DNA of 64,000 nt from Bacteroidetes bacterium HGW-Bacteroidetes-8 (GTDB lineage: Bacteria; Bacteroidota; Bacteroidia; Bacteroidales; UBA932). The notes beneath the pieces are model-generated. The model was not told the DNA's origin and searched no databases. It worked only from the letters and a program-made list of their open reading frames with translations. The position numbers and the translations under genes are program-made. The stretch spans positions 1 through 64,000 of the forward strand of contig PHCZ01000005.1 of NCBI GenBank assembly GCA_002840895.1, written 5' to 3'. Positions 26,089 to 34,532 of this stretch are shown here, one piece after another (positions within the stretch are counted from its first letter, which is position 1; each line of letters starts with the position of its first letter).

Positions 26089-27066
26089 ATGAATACCAGA
26101 CACAGACTCAATTTCGCACTCTTTTTCACAACCATTGCACTGTTTTTATCCTCTTGTGCGAAAGAGGTCGTAGAGAGTTCAGACTCCATAGAGAAAAGAA
26201 TACTTGAATCTTATATATCAGTTGTACACAAAGACACCATTCAACCTCTATCAAGCGGCGTCTACATAATCAATTCAAAAAAAGGCACCGGAGCCTCTTT
26301 CAAAGAGAACAGCTCCGTTTTTGTAAGGTATTCTACATTAGATCTAAAAGGAAACTACCTCTCTACAACAAATGAGGCTCTTGCAAAACAGCTGGGTAGC
26401 TTCTCATATGCAAGTTATTACGGACCTATTCTTCTGGAACTTGGCAATTACACCCTAATAAAAGGGCTGGAAGAGGCACTTCTTACCCTTAAAGAGGGTG
26501 CTCGTGCAAAGATTATTATCCCATCCTGGGCTTCTGAGTTTAACTACCTTAACAGCGACAGATACCACGCCACTACAACAATTTACGATGTAGAGATTAT
26601 AAAGGTAATTGACGATTATCCTCAGTATGAGTTGGATACTCTTCAGCGTTTCAGTAATCTCAATTATGATGGTCTGGACTCACTGGTAAAGGGTTATTAC
26701 TATAAGTCGTTGGTTGAGGGGAGTGGAGATTCTCTAAAAGCAGGTCTTACGGCAAGATATAATTATGTAGGAAGGTTAACAAATGGTTTCGTGTTTGATA
26801 CAAACATAGAGGATACTGCAAGAAAGTACAGGATATATAGTGCAGATAAGTCATACGGGCCACTGACACAAGAGATCCACGAGGTGGGTGGCTCTTCAAC
26901 ATCCGGAAGCAGTGTTGTTGACGGGTTTGCAAAGACGCTTCTAAAAATGAGATATGGCGGGAAAGCGATAACCTTCTTCGGAAGTGAATGGGGATACGCA
27001 TCGGAGACACAATCCTTTGGAAAAAGGCAGCAACTCCACTTTTACATAGAGGTGCTGCCCGAGTAG
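26089..27066 (+). CDS. Tandem FKBP-type lipoprotein
   Basis: About 325 residues from the ATG at 26089 (MNTRHRLNFALFF), chosen because it begins a clean lipoprotein signal (lipobox FLSSC) and lies after the promoter element. Two FKBP-like domains are visible: the first about 45-175 ('FKENSSVFVRYSTLDLKGNYLSTT', 'LIKGLEEALLTLKEGARAKIIIP'), the second about 205-325 ('LKAGLTARYNYVGRLTNGFVFDTN', 'VVDGFAKTLLKMRYGGKAITFFGSEWGYAS'). It is probably an outer-membrane or periplasmic foldase. Active-site aromatics look partly altered, so isomerase activity is not certain. Confidence 0.85.
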   Translation: MNTRHRLNFALFFTTIALFLSSCAKEVVESSDSIEKRILESYISVVHKDTIQPLSSGVYIINSKKGTGASFKENSSVFVRYSTLDLKGNYLSTTNEALAKQLGSFSYASYYGPILLELGNYTLIKGLEEALLTLKEGARAKIIIPSWASEFNYLNSDRYHATTTIYDVEIIKVIDDYPQYELDTLQRFSNLNYDGLDSLVKGYYYKSLVEGSGDSLKAGLTARYNYVGRLTNGFVFDTNIEDTARKYRIYSADKSYGPLTQEIHEVGGSSTSGSSVVDGFAKTLLKMRYGGKAITFFGSEWGYASETQSFGKRQQLHFYIEVLPE

Positions 27067-27081
27067 ACAATCAATTATTTA

Positions 27082-28386
27082 TTAGCCGATAAAGTGATAG
27101 TGAGGGCCGAATCTTTCGAATGCGGCTCTGTCAAGTTCATCTCTAAAGTTAGGATGTGCAACGCTTATAACCAACTTTGCACGCTCCTGAAGTGATTTTC
27201 CGTAAAGATTAACGGCTCCGAACTCTGTTACAAACCAGTGAATGTGGTTTCTTGTAGTTACCACACCTGCACCCGGTGATAGTATGGGAGAGATTTTACT
27301 CACCCCTTTGTTTGTAAGTGACGGCATTGCAATTATCGCCTTACCACCCTGCGACATAGAGGCTCCGTAGATAAAGTCTACCTGTCCTCCTACTCCGGAA
27401 TAGTGTTTTGTACCAATGGAATCTGCGCACACCTGACCTGTAAGGTCTACCTGCAGTGCAGAGTTAATTGCAGTTACTTTCGGATTCTTCGAAATGATAC
27501 AAGGGTCATTAGTATAGGCTACGTCCTGCATTAACACCATCGGGTTATCATCTATAAAGTCATACACCTCCTGAGAGCCCATCAGGAATGTTGCAACCAG
27601 TTTGCCTCTGTCCAGAACTTTGTTAGCTCCATTAATCACACCGCTTCTTACAAGAGGGAGAACTCCATCTGCAAACATCTCTGTGTGAATTCCAAGGTTC
27701 TTATGCCCTCCCAGTTGTGCCAGAACAGCATTGGGTATTGCTCCGATACCCATCTGCAGTGTTGCTCCGTCCTCTATAAGAGCAGCACAGTTTTTTCCGA
27801 TAGCTGCCTCAATCGGGTCCGGCTCAGCAAAGTGAGCAGGCTCCAGTTGTGTGTTATCTTCAACAAAGAGATCTATCATATTCAGTGGTATCATTGCATC
27901 ACCCCAAGCCCGCGGAACACTCTTATTAACAACGGCTATCACATACTCTGCTGTCTCTATTGCAGCAAGTGTGGCATCTACCGAGGTTCCCAGAGAAACA
28001 AAGCCGTGTCTGTCCGGGTAAGAGACCTGTATCATTGCTACATTGCAGGGGAGGATTCCGCTTCTGTAAAGTTTTTGGGTTTCGCTCAAAAATACCGGGA
28101 TATAGTCGGCATAGCCTGCCTGAACACTTTTTCTAACATTGCTCCCTACAAAAAACGCCTGGTGAAAGAATATACCTTCAAATTTTGGGTCTGCATAAGG
28201 GGCCTCACCCTCGGTGTGGAGATGGTGGATTCTCACGTCCTTTAACTCTCCTCTCTCTCCTGCGCGTATAAGAGCATCAATCAGAATTTTGGGCGCGCTT
28301 GCAACACTGCTCAGGTGAATGTGGTCACCGGATTTTACCACCCTAACAGCTTCGTCGGCACTGATGAACTTTAGATTTTTGTGCAT
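27082..28386 (-). CDS. Acetyl-CoA hydrolase/transferase family (4-hydroxybutyrate/butyryl CoA-transferase-like)
   Basis: 434 residues from the ATG at 28386 (MHKNLKFISADEAV); the frame continues 18 residues upstream without conservation. It moves CoA between acyl-CoA and a carboxylate such as acetate. Seen: 'IRAGERGELKDVRIHHLHTEGEAPY', 'VSYPDRHGFVSLGTSVDATLAAI', the glutamate-bearing 'LGIHTEMFADGVLPL' near residue 234 expected to form the glutamyl-CoA intermediate, 'VGGQVDFIYGASMSQGGKAIIAMPS' and 'GAGVVTTRNHIHWFVTEFGAVNLYG'. AbfT, butyryl-CoA:acetate and succinyl-CoA:acetate transferases share these motifs. In a fermenting anaerobe it would support acid production from amino acids or sugars. 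Confidence 0.9.
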   Translation of the reverse strand: MHKNLKFISADEAVRVVKSGDHIHLSSVASAPKILIDALIRAGERGELKDVRIHHLHTEGEAPYADPKFEGIFFHQAFFVGSNVRKSVQAGYADYIPVFLSETQKLYRSGILPCNVAMIQVSYPDRHGFVSLGTSVDATLAAIETAEYVIAVVNKSVPRAWGDAMIPLNMIDLFVEDNTQLEPAHFAEPDPIEAAIGKNCAALIEDGATLQMGIGAIPNAVLAQLGGHKNLGIHTEMFADGVLPLVRSGVINGANKVLDRGKLVATFLMGSQEVYDFIDDNPMVLMQDVAYTNDPCIISKNPKVTAINSALQVDLTGQVCADSIGTKHYSGVGGQVDFIYGASMSQGGKAIIAMPSLTNKGVSKISPILSPGAGVVTTRNHIHWFVTEFGAVNLYGKSLQERAKLVISVAHPNFRDELDRAAFERFGPHYHFIG

Positions 28387-28444
28387 GATAAATAATTGAT
28401 ATTTAGTTGAATTGATATAATATTGCCTAAATAATTTCAAGCGG

Positions 28445-28471
28445 CAAATGTATTAAAATTTCCTATCTTTG
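28445..28471. promoter_or_regulatory. Divergent -7 elements for CoA-transferase and SAM hydrolase genes
   Basis: Minus-strand TACATTTG (28452-28445) faces the CoA-transferase gene, and plus-strand TATCTTTG (28464-28471) faces the operon starting at 28492. Neither has a clear -33 TTTG. Confidence 0.4.
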
Positions 28472-28491
28472 CATAATATTAGTTCTAAAGG

Positions 28492-29301
28492 ATGACATTA
28501 GTAACAATTACAAGCGACTGGAAAAATGGTGATTATTATCTTGGTGCACTCAAGGGATCACTTTTATCTCTGTCATCCGATATTAGTGTGGTCGATATAA
28601 CAAATTCCATTCCGAGTTTTGATGTTTTACAGGAAATTTTCATACTTAAATCTACTTATCGCCATTTTCCACAAAATACAATCCATTTGATGGGTGTGAT
28701 GAGCGAACCGGCACAAGGGACAAATATTGTTATTGTATTTGGAGAGGGGCACTATTTTGTTGGGGTGAATGACGGGAGGTTTTCGCTGCTATTTGATAAT
28801 CCCCCTACTGTTTGTTTTGAGATTCTTAAGGGGAGAGATATCCCCTTCACAAGCTTCACTTCGTTGGAGTTGTTTAAGGAGGCTGTAGATATCATCTGCA
28901 CTAACAACTTTGAGACAAGGACCAAAATCTGCACTATTAAGAGAGAGTCTTCGCCTGGGGTTGTACATAACGACAACAATATTACAGGCAGGGTACTTTA
29001 CATAGACTCATTCGGCAATGCAATAACAAATATTGAGAAGAGGGTTTTTAATTCAATTCATAAAGGGAGAGACTTTACAATTTTTGTACAAGGTCCGTAT
29101 ACAAAAATCAACAAGATATCAAGAGGCTACAACGATAGCTCTCCGGGAGAGATTATAGCGTTGTTTAATTCGGCCGGTTTGTTGGAAATTGCAGTTAATC
29201 AGGGTAATATTGCATTATTAGAAAATCTTAATCCATCTTCGGAGATAAGGATAAGGTTTGCACAAACGGAATATATTGAGAAAAAAGAAAAAACAGTATA
29301 A
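28492..29301 (+). CDS. SAM hydrolase (SAM hydroxide adenosyltransferase, DUF62)
   Basis: 269-residue member of the SAM hydroxide adenosyltransferase family, which hydrolyses S-adenosylmethionine to adenosine and methionine; the halogenases are a small branch. The usual N-terminal TDFG is 'TSDWKNGDYYLGALKG' here. Other family marks are 'VVDITNSIPSFDV', 'YRHFPQNTIHLMGV', 'GHYFVGVNDGRFSLLF' and the C-terminal beta-barrel 'GRVLYIDSFGNAITNI'. The halogenase-specific 23-residue loop is not visible. It is the first gene of a tight operon with mazG and tcdA (no gap to mazG). Confidence 0.87.
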   Translation: MTLVTITSDWKNGDYYLGALKGSLLSLSSDISVVDITNSIPSFDVLQEIFILKSTYRHFPQNTIHLMGVMSEPAQGTNIVIVFGEGHYFVGVNDGRFSLLFDNPPTVCFEILKGRDIPFTSFTSLELFKEAVDIICTNNFETRTKICTIKRESSPGVVHNDNNITGRVLYIDSFGNAITNIEKRVFNSIHKGRDFTIFVQGPYTKINKISRGYNDSSPGEIIALFNSAGLLEIAVNQGNIALLENLNPSSEIRIRFAQTEYIEKKEKTV

Positions 29302-30114
29302 ATGGAAAGAGAGAAGGCAGTAAAAAGTTTTGAGAGACTTTTAGATATTATGGATGAGTTAAGGGCTAAGTGCCCTTGGGACAGGGAGCAGACAATGGAG
29401 TCTCTCAGGCCTCTCACAATTGAGGAGACCTATGAGTTGAGTGATGCAATTCTGGTAAAGGAGAGCGCTAACATTGGTAAAGAGCTTGGAGATATTCTTC
29501 TTCACATTGTTTTCTATGCTAAGATAGGAGAGGAGCAGGGAGTTTTTGATATCTCAACAATTATTGAAGGTTTGTGCAATAAATTGGTTTACAGGCATCC
29601 TCACGTTTTTTCTCAAACAGAGGTGAACGGAACTCGGGAGGTTATAGAGAATTGGGAGCAACTAAAAGGAAAAGAGAAGGATGGGAACAGAAGCCTGCTG
29701 AGCGGAGTTCCCGGTTCACTACCTTCATTGGTCAAGGCATATCGTATTCAGGACAAGGCTAGAGCCGTGGGATTTGATTGGGATATCCGTGAACAGGTGT
29801 GGGATAAGGTGAGAGAGGAGATAGCTGAATTTGAGAGTGAGATAGTACAAGAGGAGAGAGGGTATATTAGCACAAATATCGAGGGTGGAGACGGAAGAGG
29901 TGCCGAACAGGAGTTTGGAGATCTGCTTTTTTCACTTGTTAATGCAGCAAGGCTATACAACATCAACCCGGATACTGCACTTGAGATGACCAATAAAAAG
30001 TTCATCAAGCGGTTTAACTATCTGGAAGAGAAAACTATTAAAAAAGGTAAATCTCTTAAAGATCTCTCTCTTGAGGAGATGAATCTCATATGGGAGGAGG
30101 CAAAAAAACTGTAG
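29302..30114 (+). CDS. mazG: Nucleoside triphosphate pyrophosphohydrolase MazG
   Basis: 270-residue house-cleaning NTP pyrophosphatase with two MazG domains. The first has 'RLLDIMDELRAKCPWDREQTMESLRPLTIEETYELSDAI' and the metal-binding 'GKELGDILLHIVFYAKIGEEQGVFD' (EExxE / ExxD pattern); the second has 'KVREEIAEFESEI' and 'EQEFGDLLFSLVNAARLYNINPDTALEMTNKKFIKRF'. It has the full E. coli-like length and removes non-canonical or excess NTPs. It starts at the base after the SAM hydrolase stop codon and is followed after 1 nt by tcdA. Confidence 0.94.
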   Translation: MEREKAVKSFERLLDIMDELRAKCPWDREQTMESLRPLTIEETYELSDAILVKESANIGKELGDILLHIVFYAKIGEEQGVFDISTIIEGLCNKLVYRHPHVFSQTEVNGTREVIENWEQLKGKEKDGNRSLLSGVPGSLPSLVKAYRIQDKARAVGFDWDIREQVWDKVREEIAEFESEIVQEERGYISTNIEGGDGRGAEQEFGDLLFSLVNAARLYNINPDTALEMTNKKFIKRFNYLEEKTIKKGKSLKDLSLEEMNLIWEEAKKL

Positions 30115-30115
30115 T

Positions 30116-30850
30116 ATGAAGGTAAACGAGTGGCAATCCAGAAGTGAATTACTTCTAGGGAAAGAGTCTTTAGAAAAACTGAACAGGACAACTTTTGCTA
30201 TTATTGGGCTTGGTGGTGTGGGAGCATTTGCTGCCGAGATGGTAGTTCGTGCAGGTGCAGGAAGAGTGGTTATTCTGGACAGCGATGTTGTTAATCTCTC
30301 TAATAAAAACAGACAACTTTTAGCACTGGACAGCACTCTGGGGCAATATAAGGTAAAACTTATGGAGAGTAGACTCAGGGATATCAATAAAGATCTTGAG
30401 GTTGTATCTATAGCGGAGTATCTCACTGAGGAGAATGTTCACACCCTTTTGGAGGGGCAAAAAATTGATTGTGTTATTGATGCCATCGATACTCTCTCTC
30501 CCAAAATTGCTCTTATACAATACTGTATCAAGAACTCCATTCCACTAATCAGCTCAATGGGAGCTGGTGCAAAGACCGATGCCACAAAAATAGAGGTGAA
30601 AGATATATCCAAATCGTTTAACTGCCCTCTAGCATATATGTTAAGGAAACGGCTAAGAAAGGTTGGGATAAGTAAAGGTTTTAAGGTGGTTTTTTCTGAA
30701 GAGCTCCCGGATACAGATGCAATTATTCCGGTACAGGAGCAGAATAAAAAATCTCAGGTGGGGACAATATCCTATATGCCTGCAGTTTTCGGCTGTATTG
30801 CTGCTCAGGCAGCCTTACTCCATATCCTTGAGGATGATACCATAGATTAA
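30116..30850 (+). CDS. tcdA: tRNA threonylcarbamoyladenosine dehydratase
   Basis: 244-residue E1-like (ThiF/YgdL) enzyme that cyclises t6A37 of tRNA to ct6A using ATP. 'RSELLLGKESLEKL' is followed by the nucleotide-binding 'FAIIGLGGVGAFAAEMVVRAGAGRVVILDSDVVNLSNKNRQ' near residues 30-70 and 'IDCVIDAIDTLSPKIALIQYC' near 121. The C-terminal 'NCPLAYMLRKRLRKVGISKGFKVVFSEE' is typical of the YgdL branch and separates it from MoeB and ThiF. It is the last gene of the operon 28492-30850. Confidence 0.92.
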   Translation: MKVNEWQSRSELLLGKESLEKLNRTTFAIIGLGGVGAFAAEMVVRAGAGRVVILDSDVVNLSNKNRQLLALDSTLGQYKVKLMESRLRDINKDLEVVSIAEYLTEENVHTLLEGQKIDCVIDAIDTLSPKIALIQYCIKNSIPLISSMGAGAKTDATKIEVKDISKSFNCPLAYMLRKRLRKVGISKGFKVVFSEELPDTDAIIPVQEQNKKSQVGTISYMPAVFGCIAAQAALLHILEDDTID

Positions 30851-30870
30851 GCTTTCTACCTTTTTTTTAG

Positions 30871-30878
30871 TACATTTG
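30871..30878 (+). promoter_or_regulatory. Putative -7 element upstream of the hydrogenase regulatory cluster
   Basis: TACATTTG, matching TAnnTTTG, 32 nt before the ATG at 30910. It is the only candidate promoter seen before the gene set running to 35785. Confidence 0.4.
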
Positions 30879-30909
30879 TAAGATATAACCTAACCTAAAC
30901 CCTGCACTT

Positions 30910-32025
30910 ATGGAATTTAAAATTAAAGAGGTTACAACACCCTCCCAAATTAAAAAATTCATAAAGTTTCCACATAAACTGTATAAAGGCAACAACCAGT
31001 ATGTGCCTGTACTTAACGGAGATGAATTTGAAACTCTAACGAAAAGCCCTGCTCTTGAGTACTGTAAGATAAAGATGTGGGTTGCAACAGACAACAAAAA
31101 TAAAATAGTGGGAAGAGTTGCCGGTATCTGGAATCCTCACTCAAACGAGTACCATTTTGAAAAGAGAGTCCGTTTTGGCTGGTTCGACTTTATTGATAAC
31201 CGCGACGTTGCAGCAGCTTTGTTAGAGCAGGTTGCCGGGTGGGGAAGAGAACTTGGAATGGAGCAGATGCACGGACCTCTTGGTTACAACACACTCAACC
31301 GCCAGGGTATGATGATTGAAGGATTTGAGAACACTCCTCCCATTAATTGCTTATATAACTATCCATACTACTCAAGAATTATGGACGAGTTAGGTTATGA
31401 GAAGCAGGTAGATTGGGTTCAGATTAAACTGCGTGCAGATGAGGGAGTTCCAGATAAGATTAAACGCATTAACTCTATGTTGCTGGAGAAACATAATCTT
31501 AGAATTATGGACATCAAAGAGCTTAAGGGTTCAAGTAAATTGATAAAAAGTTTCCAGAAGAGCTACAACGAGGGTTTTAAAGATATAGATAATTTTGTAC
31601 CGCTAACAGATTCAGAGGTGGAGAAAGTTGCTAAAGATTACTTCTCAAAACTGAGGAAGGAGCTTACCTGTATTATACTTGACGGAGAGGACAATATTGC
31701 TGCATTCGGAATATGTGTTCCCAATCTCTCAACCTCTTTTAAGAGGGCTGGCGGTAGATTATTCCCTTTTGGATTTTTACACATCCTCAGGGAGTTTCGT
31801 AACTATACCACTATAGATCTTCTGCTTTTGGGAGCATCTTCGGAGTGGCAGAACAAAGGAATTTCATCAATTTATCATACACATATCGCTACTAACCTTG
31901 AAAGAGGAACAATAAAGTACGCCATTACCAACCCGCAGGCAGAGAATAACTCTGCATATAAAGTTTGGGATAGATACGGCTATGAGCCATATATGAAGAG
32001 AAGATGTTATATAAAAAGTTTATAA
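30910..32025 (+). CDS. GNAT-fold acetyltransferase-like protein
   Basis: 371-residue cytoplasmic protein. The N-terminal part ('QIKKFIKFPHKLYKGNNQYVPVLNGDEFETL', 'KIVGRVAGIWNPHSNEY', 'RFGWFDFIDN') matches a Bacteroidota and clostridial family annotated as N-acetyltransferase of unknown substrate. The C-terminal half has another GNAT-like segment ('TTIDLLLLGASSEWQNKGISSIYHTHIATNLERGTIKYAITNPQAENNSAYKVWDRYGYEPYMKRRCYI') resembling an acetyl-CoA-binding motif A/B. It lies 4 nt upstream of the DRTGG gene, so it is probably the first gene of the regulatory operon, with an unclear role there. Confidence 0.8.
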   Translation: MEFKIKEVTTPSQIKKFIKFPHKLYKGNNQYVPVLNGDEFETLTKSPALEYCKIKMWVATDNKNKIVGRVAGIWNPHSNEYHFEKRVRFGWFDFIDNRDVAAALLEQVAGWGRELGMEQMHGPLGYNTLNRQGMMIEGFENTPPINCLYNYPYYSRIMDELGYEKQVDWVQIKLRADEGVPDKIKRINSMLLEKHNLRIMDIKELKGSSKLIKSFQKSYNEGFKDIDNFVPLTDSEVEKVAKDYFSKLRKELTCIILDGEDNIAAFGICVPNLSTSFKRAGGRLFPFGFLHILREFRNYTTIDLLLLGASSEWQNKGISSIYHTHIATNLERGTIKYAITNPQAENNSAYKVWDRYGYEPYMKRRCYIKSL

Positions 32026-32029
32026 CCAA

Positions 32030-32374
32030 ATGAAATTAAGGGATATTTGCTCTCTCACAGAGGGTGTTGTAGTAAGCGGAGAGAGTAGGCTGGACGATAG
32101 TGTCGAGTTTGCTTTTGCTTCGGATCTTATGAGTGACGTTCTCACTATCAAAAAAGATCATTTTCTGCTTATAACAGGACTAGCCAACATACAGTCCATT
32201 AGAACAGCAGAGATGTCGGATGCGCCTTATATGCTTTTATGCAGAAACAAGGAGGTTACCAAAGAGATGCTGGAGCTGGCTCAAGAGGATAATATTCTCA
32301 TTATAAAAAGTAAATTCTCAATGTTTCGATGTGCCGGTATTCTTTTCAATGCCGGATTAAAACCTGTATACTAA
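32030..32374 (+). CDS. DRTGG-domain protein (first copy)
   Basis: 114-residue single-domain protein: 'EFAFASDLMSDVLTIKKDHFLLITGLANIQSIRTAEMSDAPYMLLCRNKEVTKEMLELAQEDNILIIKSKFSMFRCAGILFNAGL' matches stand-alone DRTGG domains found beside [FeFe]-hydrogenase and serine-kinase genes in Firmicutes and other anaerobes. The biochemical function is unknown, perhaps ligand or nucleotide sensing by analogy with CBS-DRTGG proteins. A related copy is encoded at 34184. The next gene, an RsbW-like ATPase, starts 1 nt after the stop. Confidence 0.82.
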   Translation: MKLRDICSLTEGVVVSGESRLDDSVEFAFASDLMSDVLTIKKDHFLLITGLANIQSIRTAEMSDAPYMLLCRNKEVTKEMLELAQEDNILIIKSKFSMFRCAGILFNAGLKPVY

Positions 32375-32375
32375 T

Positions 32376-32786
32376 ATGCATTTCGAGTACAAGGTAGAGG
32401 GAGGAGATTTTACACAGGCAGGTTATGCAGCCTCACAGATAAAGAGGAGCCTTAAGCAACTTGGTGTTGATTCATCGGTAATTAAAAGAGTGGTTGTGGC
32501 ACTTTACGAAGCCGAAGTTAACATTGTTGCACACGCCTACAGAGGAGTTATCTATGCAGATATTGAGAGTTCCGGAATAAAACTGAAACTTGTAGATGAG
32601 GGGCCGGGAATTCCGGATGTTACCAGAGCAATGACTAAGGGATTCTCCACTGCCTCTCCTGCTGTTAGAGAGATGGGATTCGGAGCCGGAATGGGACTTC
32701 CCAATATCAGCGAAAATGCAGATTCGCTTACAATAGATACTGTAGTGGGAAAGGGGACCACACTTAATATTGAGATAAAATTTTGA
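32376..32786 (+). CDS. RsbW-like anti-sigma/serine kinase ATPase
   Basis: 136-residue GHKL ATPase. N-box 'VVALYEAEVNIVAHAYRG' near 37-54, G1 box 'LKLVDEGPGIPD' near 71-82 and G2 box 'REMGFGAGMGLPNISENAD' near 96-114 are complete; there is no phospho-acceptor histidine domain. It belongs to the small serine-kinase/anti-sigma group (RsbW/SpoIIAB-like, HATPase_c_2). In anaerobe hydrogenase clusters this ATPase is linked to an Fe-S hydrogenase-like sensor, which is the next gene here. No matching anti-anti-sigma (STAS) or PP2C partner is encoded in this window. Confidence 0.85.
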   Translation: MHFEYKVEGGDFTQAGYAASQIKRSLKQLGVDSSVIKRVVVALYEAEVNIVAHAYRGVIYADIESSGIKLKLVDEGPGIPDVTRAMTKGFSTASPAVREMGFGAGMGLPNISENADSLTIDTVVGKGTTLNIEIKF

Positions 32787-32809
32787 GATAACTTTTTGCA
32801 TTTATAGAT

Positions 32810-34153
32810 GTGAGCAGACGTCAAACTACATATAACAGGGCGCTTGAGATAGTCGAGGATATCTGTATAGGGTGTTCTCACTGTATTAAGGTCTGCCCGA
32901 CCGAAGCACTTAGAGTTTCCGGCGGGAAGGCGGGAATTCACGCAGACTGGTGTATAGATTGCGGGGAGTGTTACAGGGTTTGTCCTACCAGAGCCATAAG
33001 GGTGATGGATGATGACTTTAAACAGATTTACCAATTCAAACACAGAGTACTGCTGGTCCCATCTGTCTTCTTTGCACAATTCAAAGACTCAATTCAACGT
33101 AACACAATATGCCAAATTATAGGTGAGCTTGGTTTCACAGAGGTGTGTGCAGTTGAGCAGAGCGTAGATACCCTTCTTAATGAGATTAATGACTATCTTG
33201 AAACAGCCCAGAAACCGGTTATTTCGTCATTTTGTCCGGCAGTTATAAGACTTATTCAGGTAAGGTTCCCATCATTGGTAGATAATATAATGAAGCTTCT
33301 ACCGCCGATTGAGATTACAGCACAGTATTACAAAAAGCGATTTGAGAAGGAGGGTATAGCGGAGAGTGAATATGGTATATTCTATCTAACACCCTGTATC
33401 GCCAAAATAGCCGCAGTAAAATCTCCGGTAGGAGGGTATGTCTCTCCGATAACCGGAGTTATAAATATGGACTTCTTCTTTAATAAAGTATATTTAGCTT
33501 ATAAACAGAGGATTCCTATAACAACGAACATTATTATAAATGGCGAACTCTCCTCTAAAGGGGTGCTTTTCCCAACTACAGGTCAGGAGAGTGCTCACGT
33601 AAAGGGGCGTACACTGGCCGTAGATGGTATGAAGAATATTATAGATTTTCTGGAGATGCTGGAGAATGAGGAGATAGATAATGTAGATTTTCTGGAGATC
33701 AGAGCCTGCGACGAATCTTGTGCAGGGGGGATCCTATCTCACCGAAACAGATTCCTTACTGCTGAGAGTCTTAAAAACTTTGCCAAAACTATTCCCGACA
33801 GCCATAACCTTATTGATGAGTACAAGAGATCTTGCAGTGCAGTAGTTCATATGGACAAAATTGAGCCACGCTCTATGGTTAAATATGACAAAGATATTGA
33901 GATTGCAATCAAAAAGATGGAGAGTGCAAGGCGACTTAAGAAGATACTTCCGGGAATTGACTGTGGAGCCTGCGGAGCTCCAAGTTGCGAGGCTCTTGCA
34001 GAGGATATTGTCAGGGATCAGGCTCAGATTAACTCCTGTATATTCCTGAGAACTATCTTTGAAAAGAGAGGTGAGATATCTCTGGAAGATACAATTAAGA
34101 TTATGGAGAGTATATGGGGTGAGGCGAGGTTTGATAAAAATGAGGAAGAGTAG
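32810..34153 (+). CDS. Putative sensory [FeFe]-hydrogenase-like Fe-S protein
   Basis: 447 residues, starting at GTG 32810; no ATG is available between the upstream in-frame TAA (32789) and the first ferredoxin motif. Two [4Fe-4S] motifs (CIGCSHCIKVCP near 18; CIDCGECYRVCP near 49) precede an iron-only hydrogenase large-subunit domain. The H-cluster motifs are degenerate but keep single cysteines: SSFCPAV (not TSCCPAW) near 139, LTPCIAK near 194, and ACDESCAGG near 300. A C-terminal Fe-S domain has CGACGAPSC near 384. No PAS domain is present. It likely reports H2 or redox state to the GHKL ATPase and DRTGG partners. Catalysis is doubtful. Confidence 0.85.
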   Translation: MSRRQTTYNRALEIVEDICIGCSHCIKVCPTEALRVSGGKAGIHADWCIDCGECYRVCPTRAIRVMDDDFKQIYQFKHRVLLVPSVFFAQFKDSIQRNTICQIIGELGFTEVCAVEQSVDTLLNEINDYLETAQKPVISSFCPAVIRLIQVRFPSLVDNIMKLLPPIEITAQYYKKRFEKEGIAESEYGIFYLTPCIAKIAAVKSPVGGYVSPITGVINMDFFFNKVYLAYKQRIPITTNIIINGELSSKGVLFPTTGQESAHVKGRTLAVDGMKNIIDFLEMLENEEIDNVDFLEIRACDESCAGGILSHRNRFLTAESLKNFAKTIPDSHNLIDEYKRSCSAVVHMDKIEPRSMVKYDKDIEIAIKKMESARRLKKILPGIDCGACGAPSCEALAEDIVRDQAQINSCIFLRTIFEKRGEISLEDTIKIMESIWGEARFDKNEEE

Positions 34154-34183
34154 TTATTTAACATTTAATAAACTCAATATAGA

Positions 34184-34516
34184 ATGAAAGTTAAGGACAT
34201 AGCCCAAAAGATGAATCTCAAAGTGTACTCTTGTGAAGATGCAATGGAAAATAGTGTTACCGGAGGATACTCTTCGGATCTTCTGTCAGATGTTATGGGA
34301 CACTCTAAGGAGGGGCAGCTCTGGATAACTCTTCAGACCCATAAGAATATTATTGGGGTTGCATCCCTTAGAGATCTATCTGCAATTATACTTGTAAAAG
34401 GATTTACTCCTGACCTGGAGACTATTAAGCTATCTCAGAGCGAGAATATACCAATTTTGGGTAGCGATCTGGATGCCTTTGAACTTTGCGGAGAGCTTTA
34501 CCAGCTTTTGAAATAG
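34184..34516 (+). CDS. DRTGG-domain protein (second copy)
   Basis: 110 residues, paralogous to the protein at 32030: 'TGGYSSDLLSDVMGHSKEGQLWITLQTHKNIIGVASLRDLSAIILVKGFTPDLETIKLSQSENIPILGSDLDAFELCGELYQLL' follows the same pattern (SDLLSDVM, WITL/LLIT, I..A..R/L.D, ENIPIL). Having two divergent DRTGG copies in one cassette suggests a heteromeric or two-ligand sensor. The function is unproven. It lies 30 nt after the sensory hydrogenase-like gene and 16 nt before the PHP gene. Confidence 0.8.
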   Translation: MKVKDIAQKMNLKVYSCEDAMENSVTGGYSSDLLSDVMGHSKEGQLWITLQTHKNIIGVASLRDLSAIILVKGFTPDLETIKLSQSENIPILGSDLDAFELCGELYQLLK

Positions 34517-34532
34517 TCCCTGTTCTTAAAAC

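Noticed and set aside
26747-27070. 107-codon frame antisense to the tandem FKBP gene
   Set aside because: It lies wholly within a conserved coding region on the other strand and its composition looks like a reverse-frame artefact.
28492-29301. SAM-dependent halogenase (fluorinase/chlorinase)
   Set aside because: The family is right, but the extra loop that marks fluorinases is not visible and the context is house-cleaning (mazG, tcdA); SAM hydrolase is far more likely.
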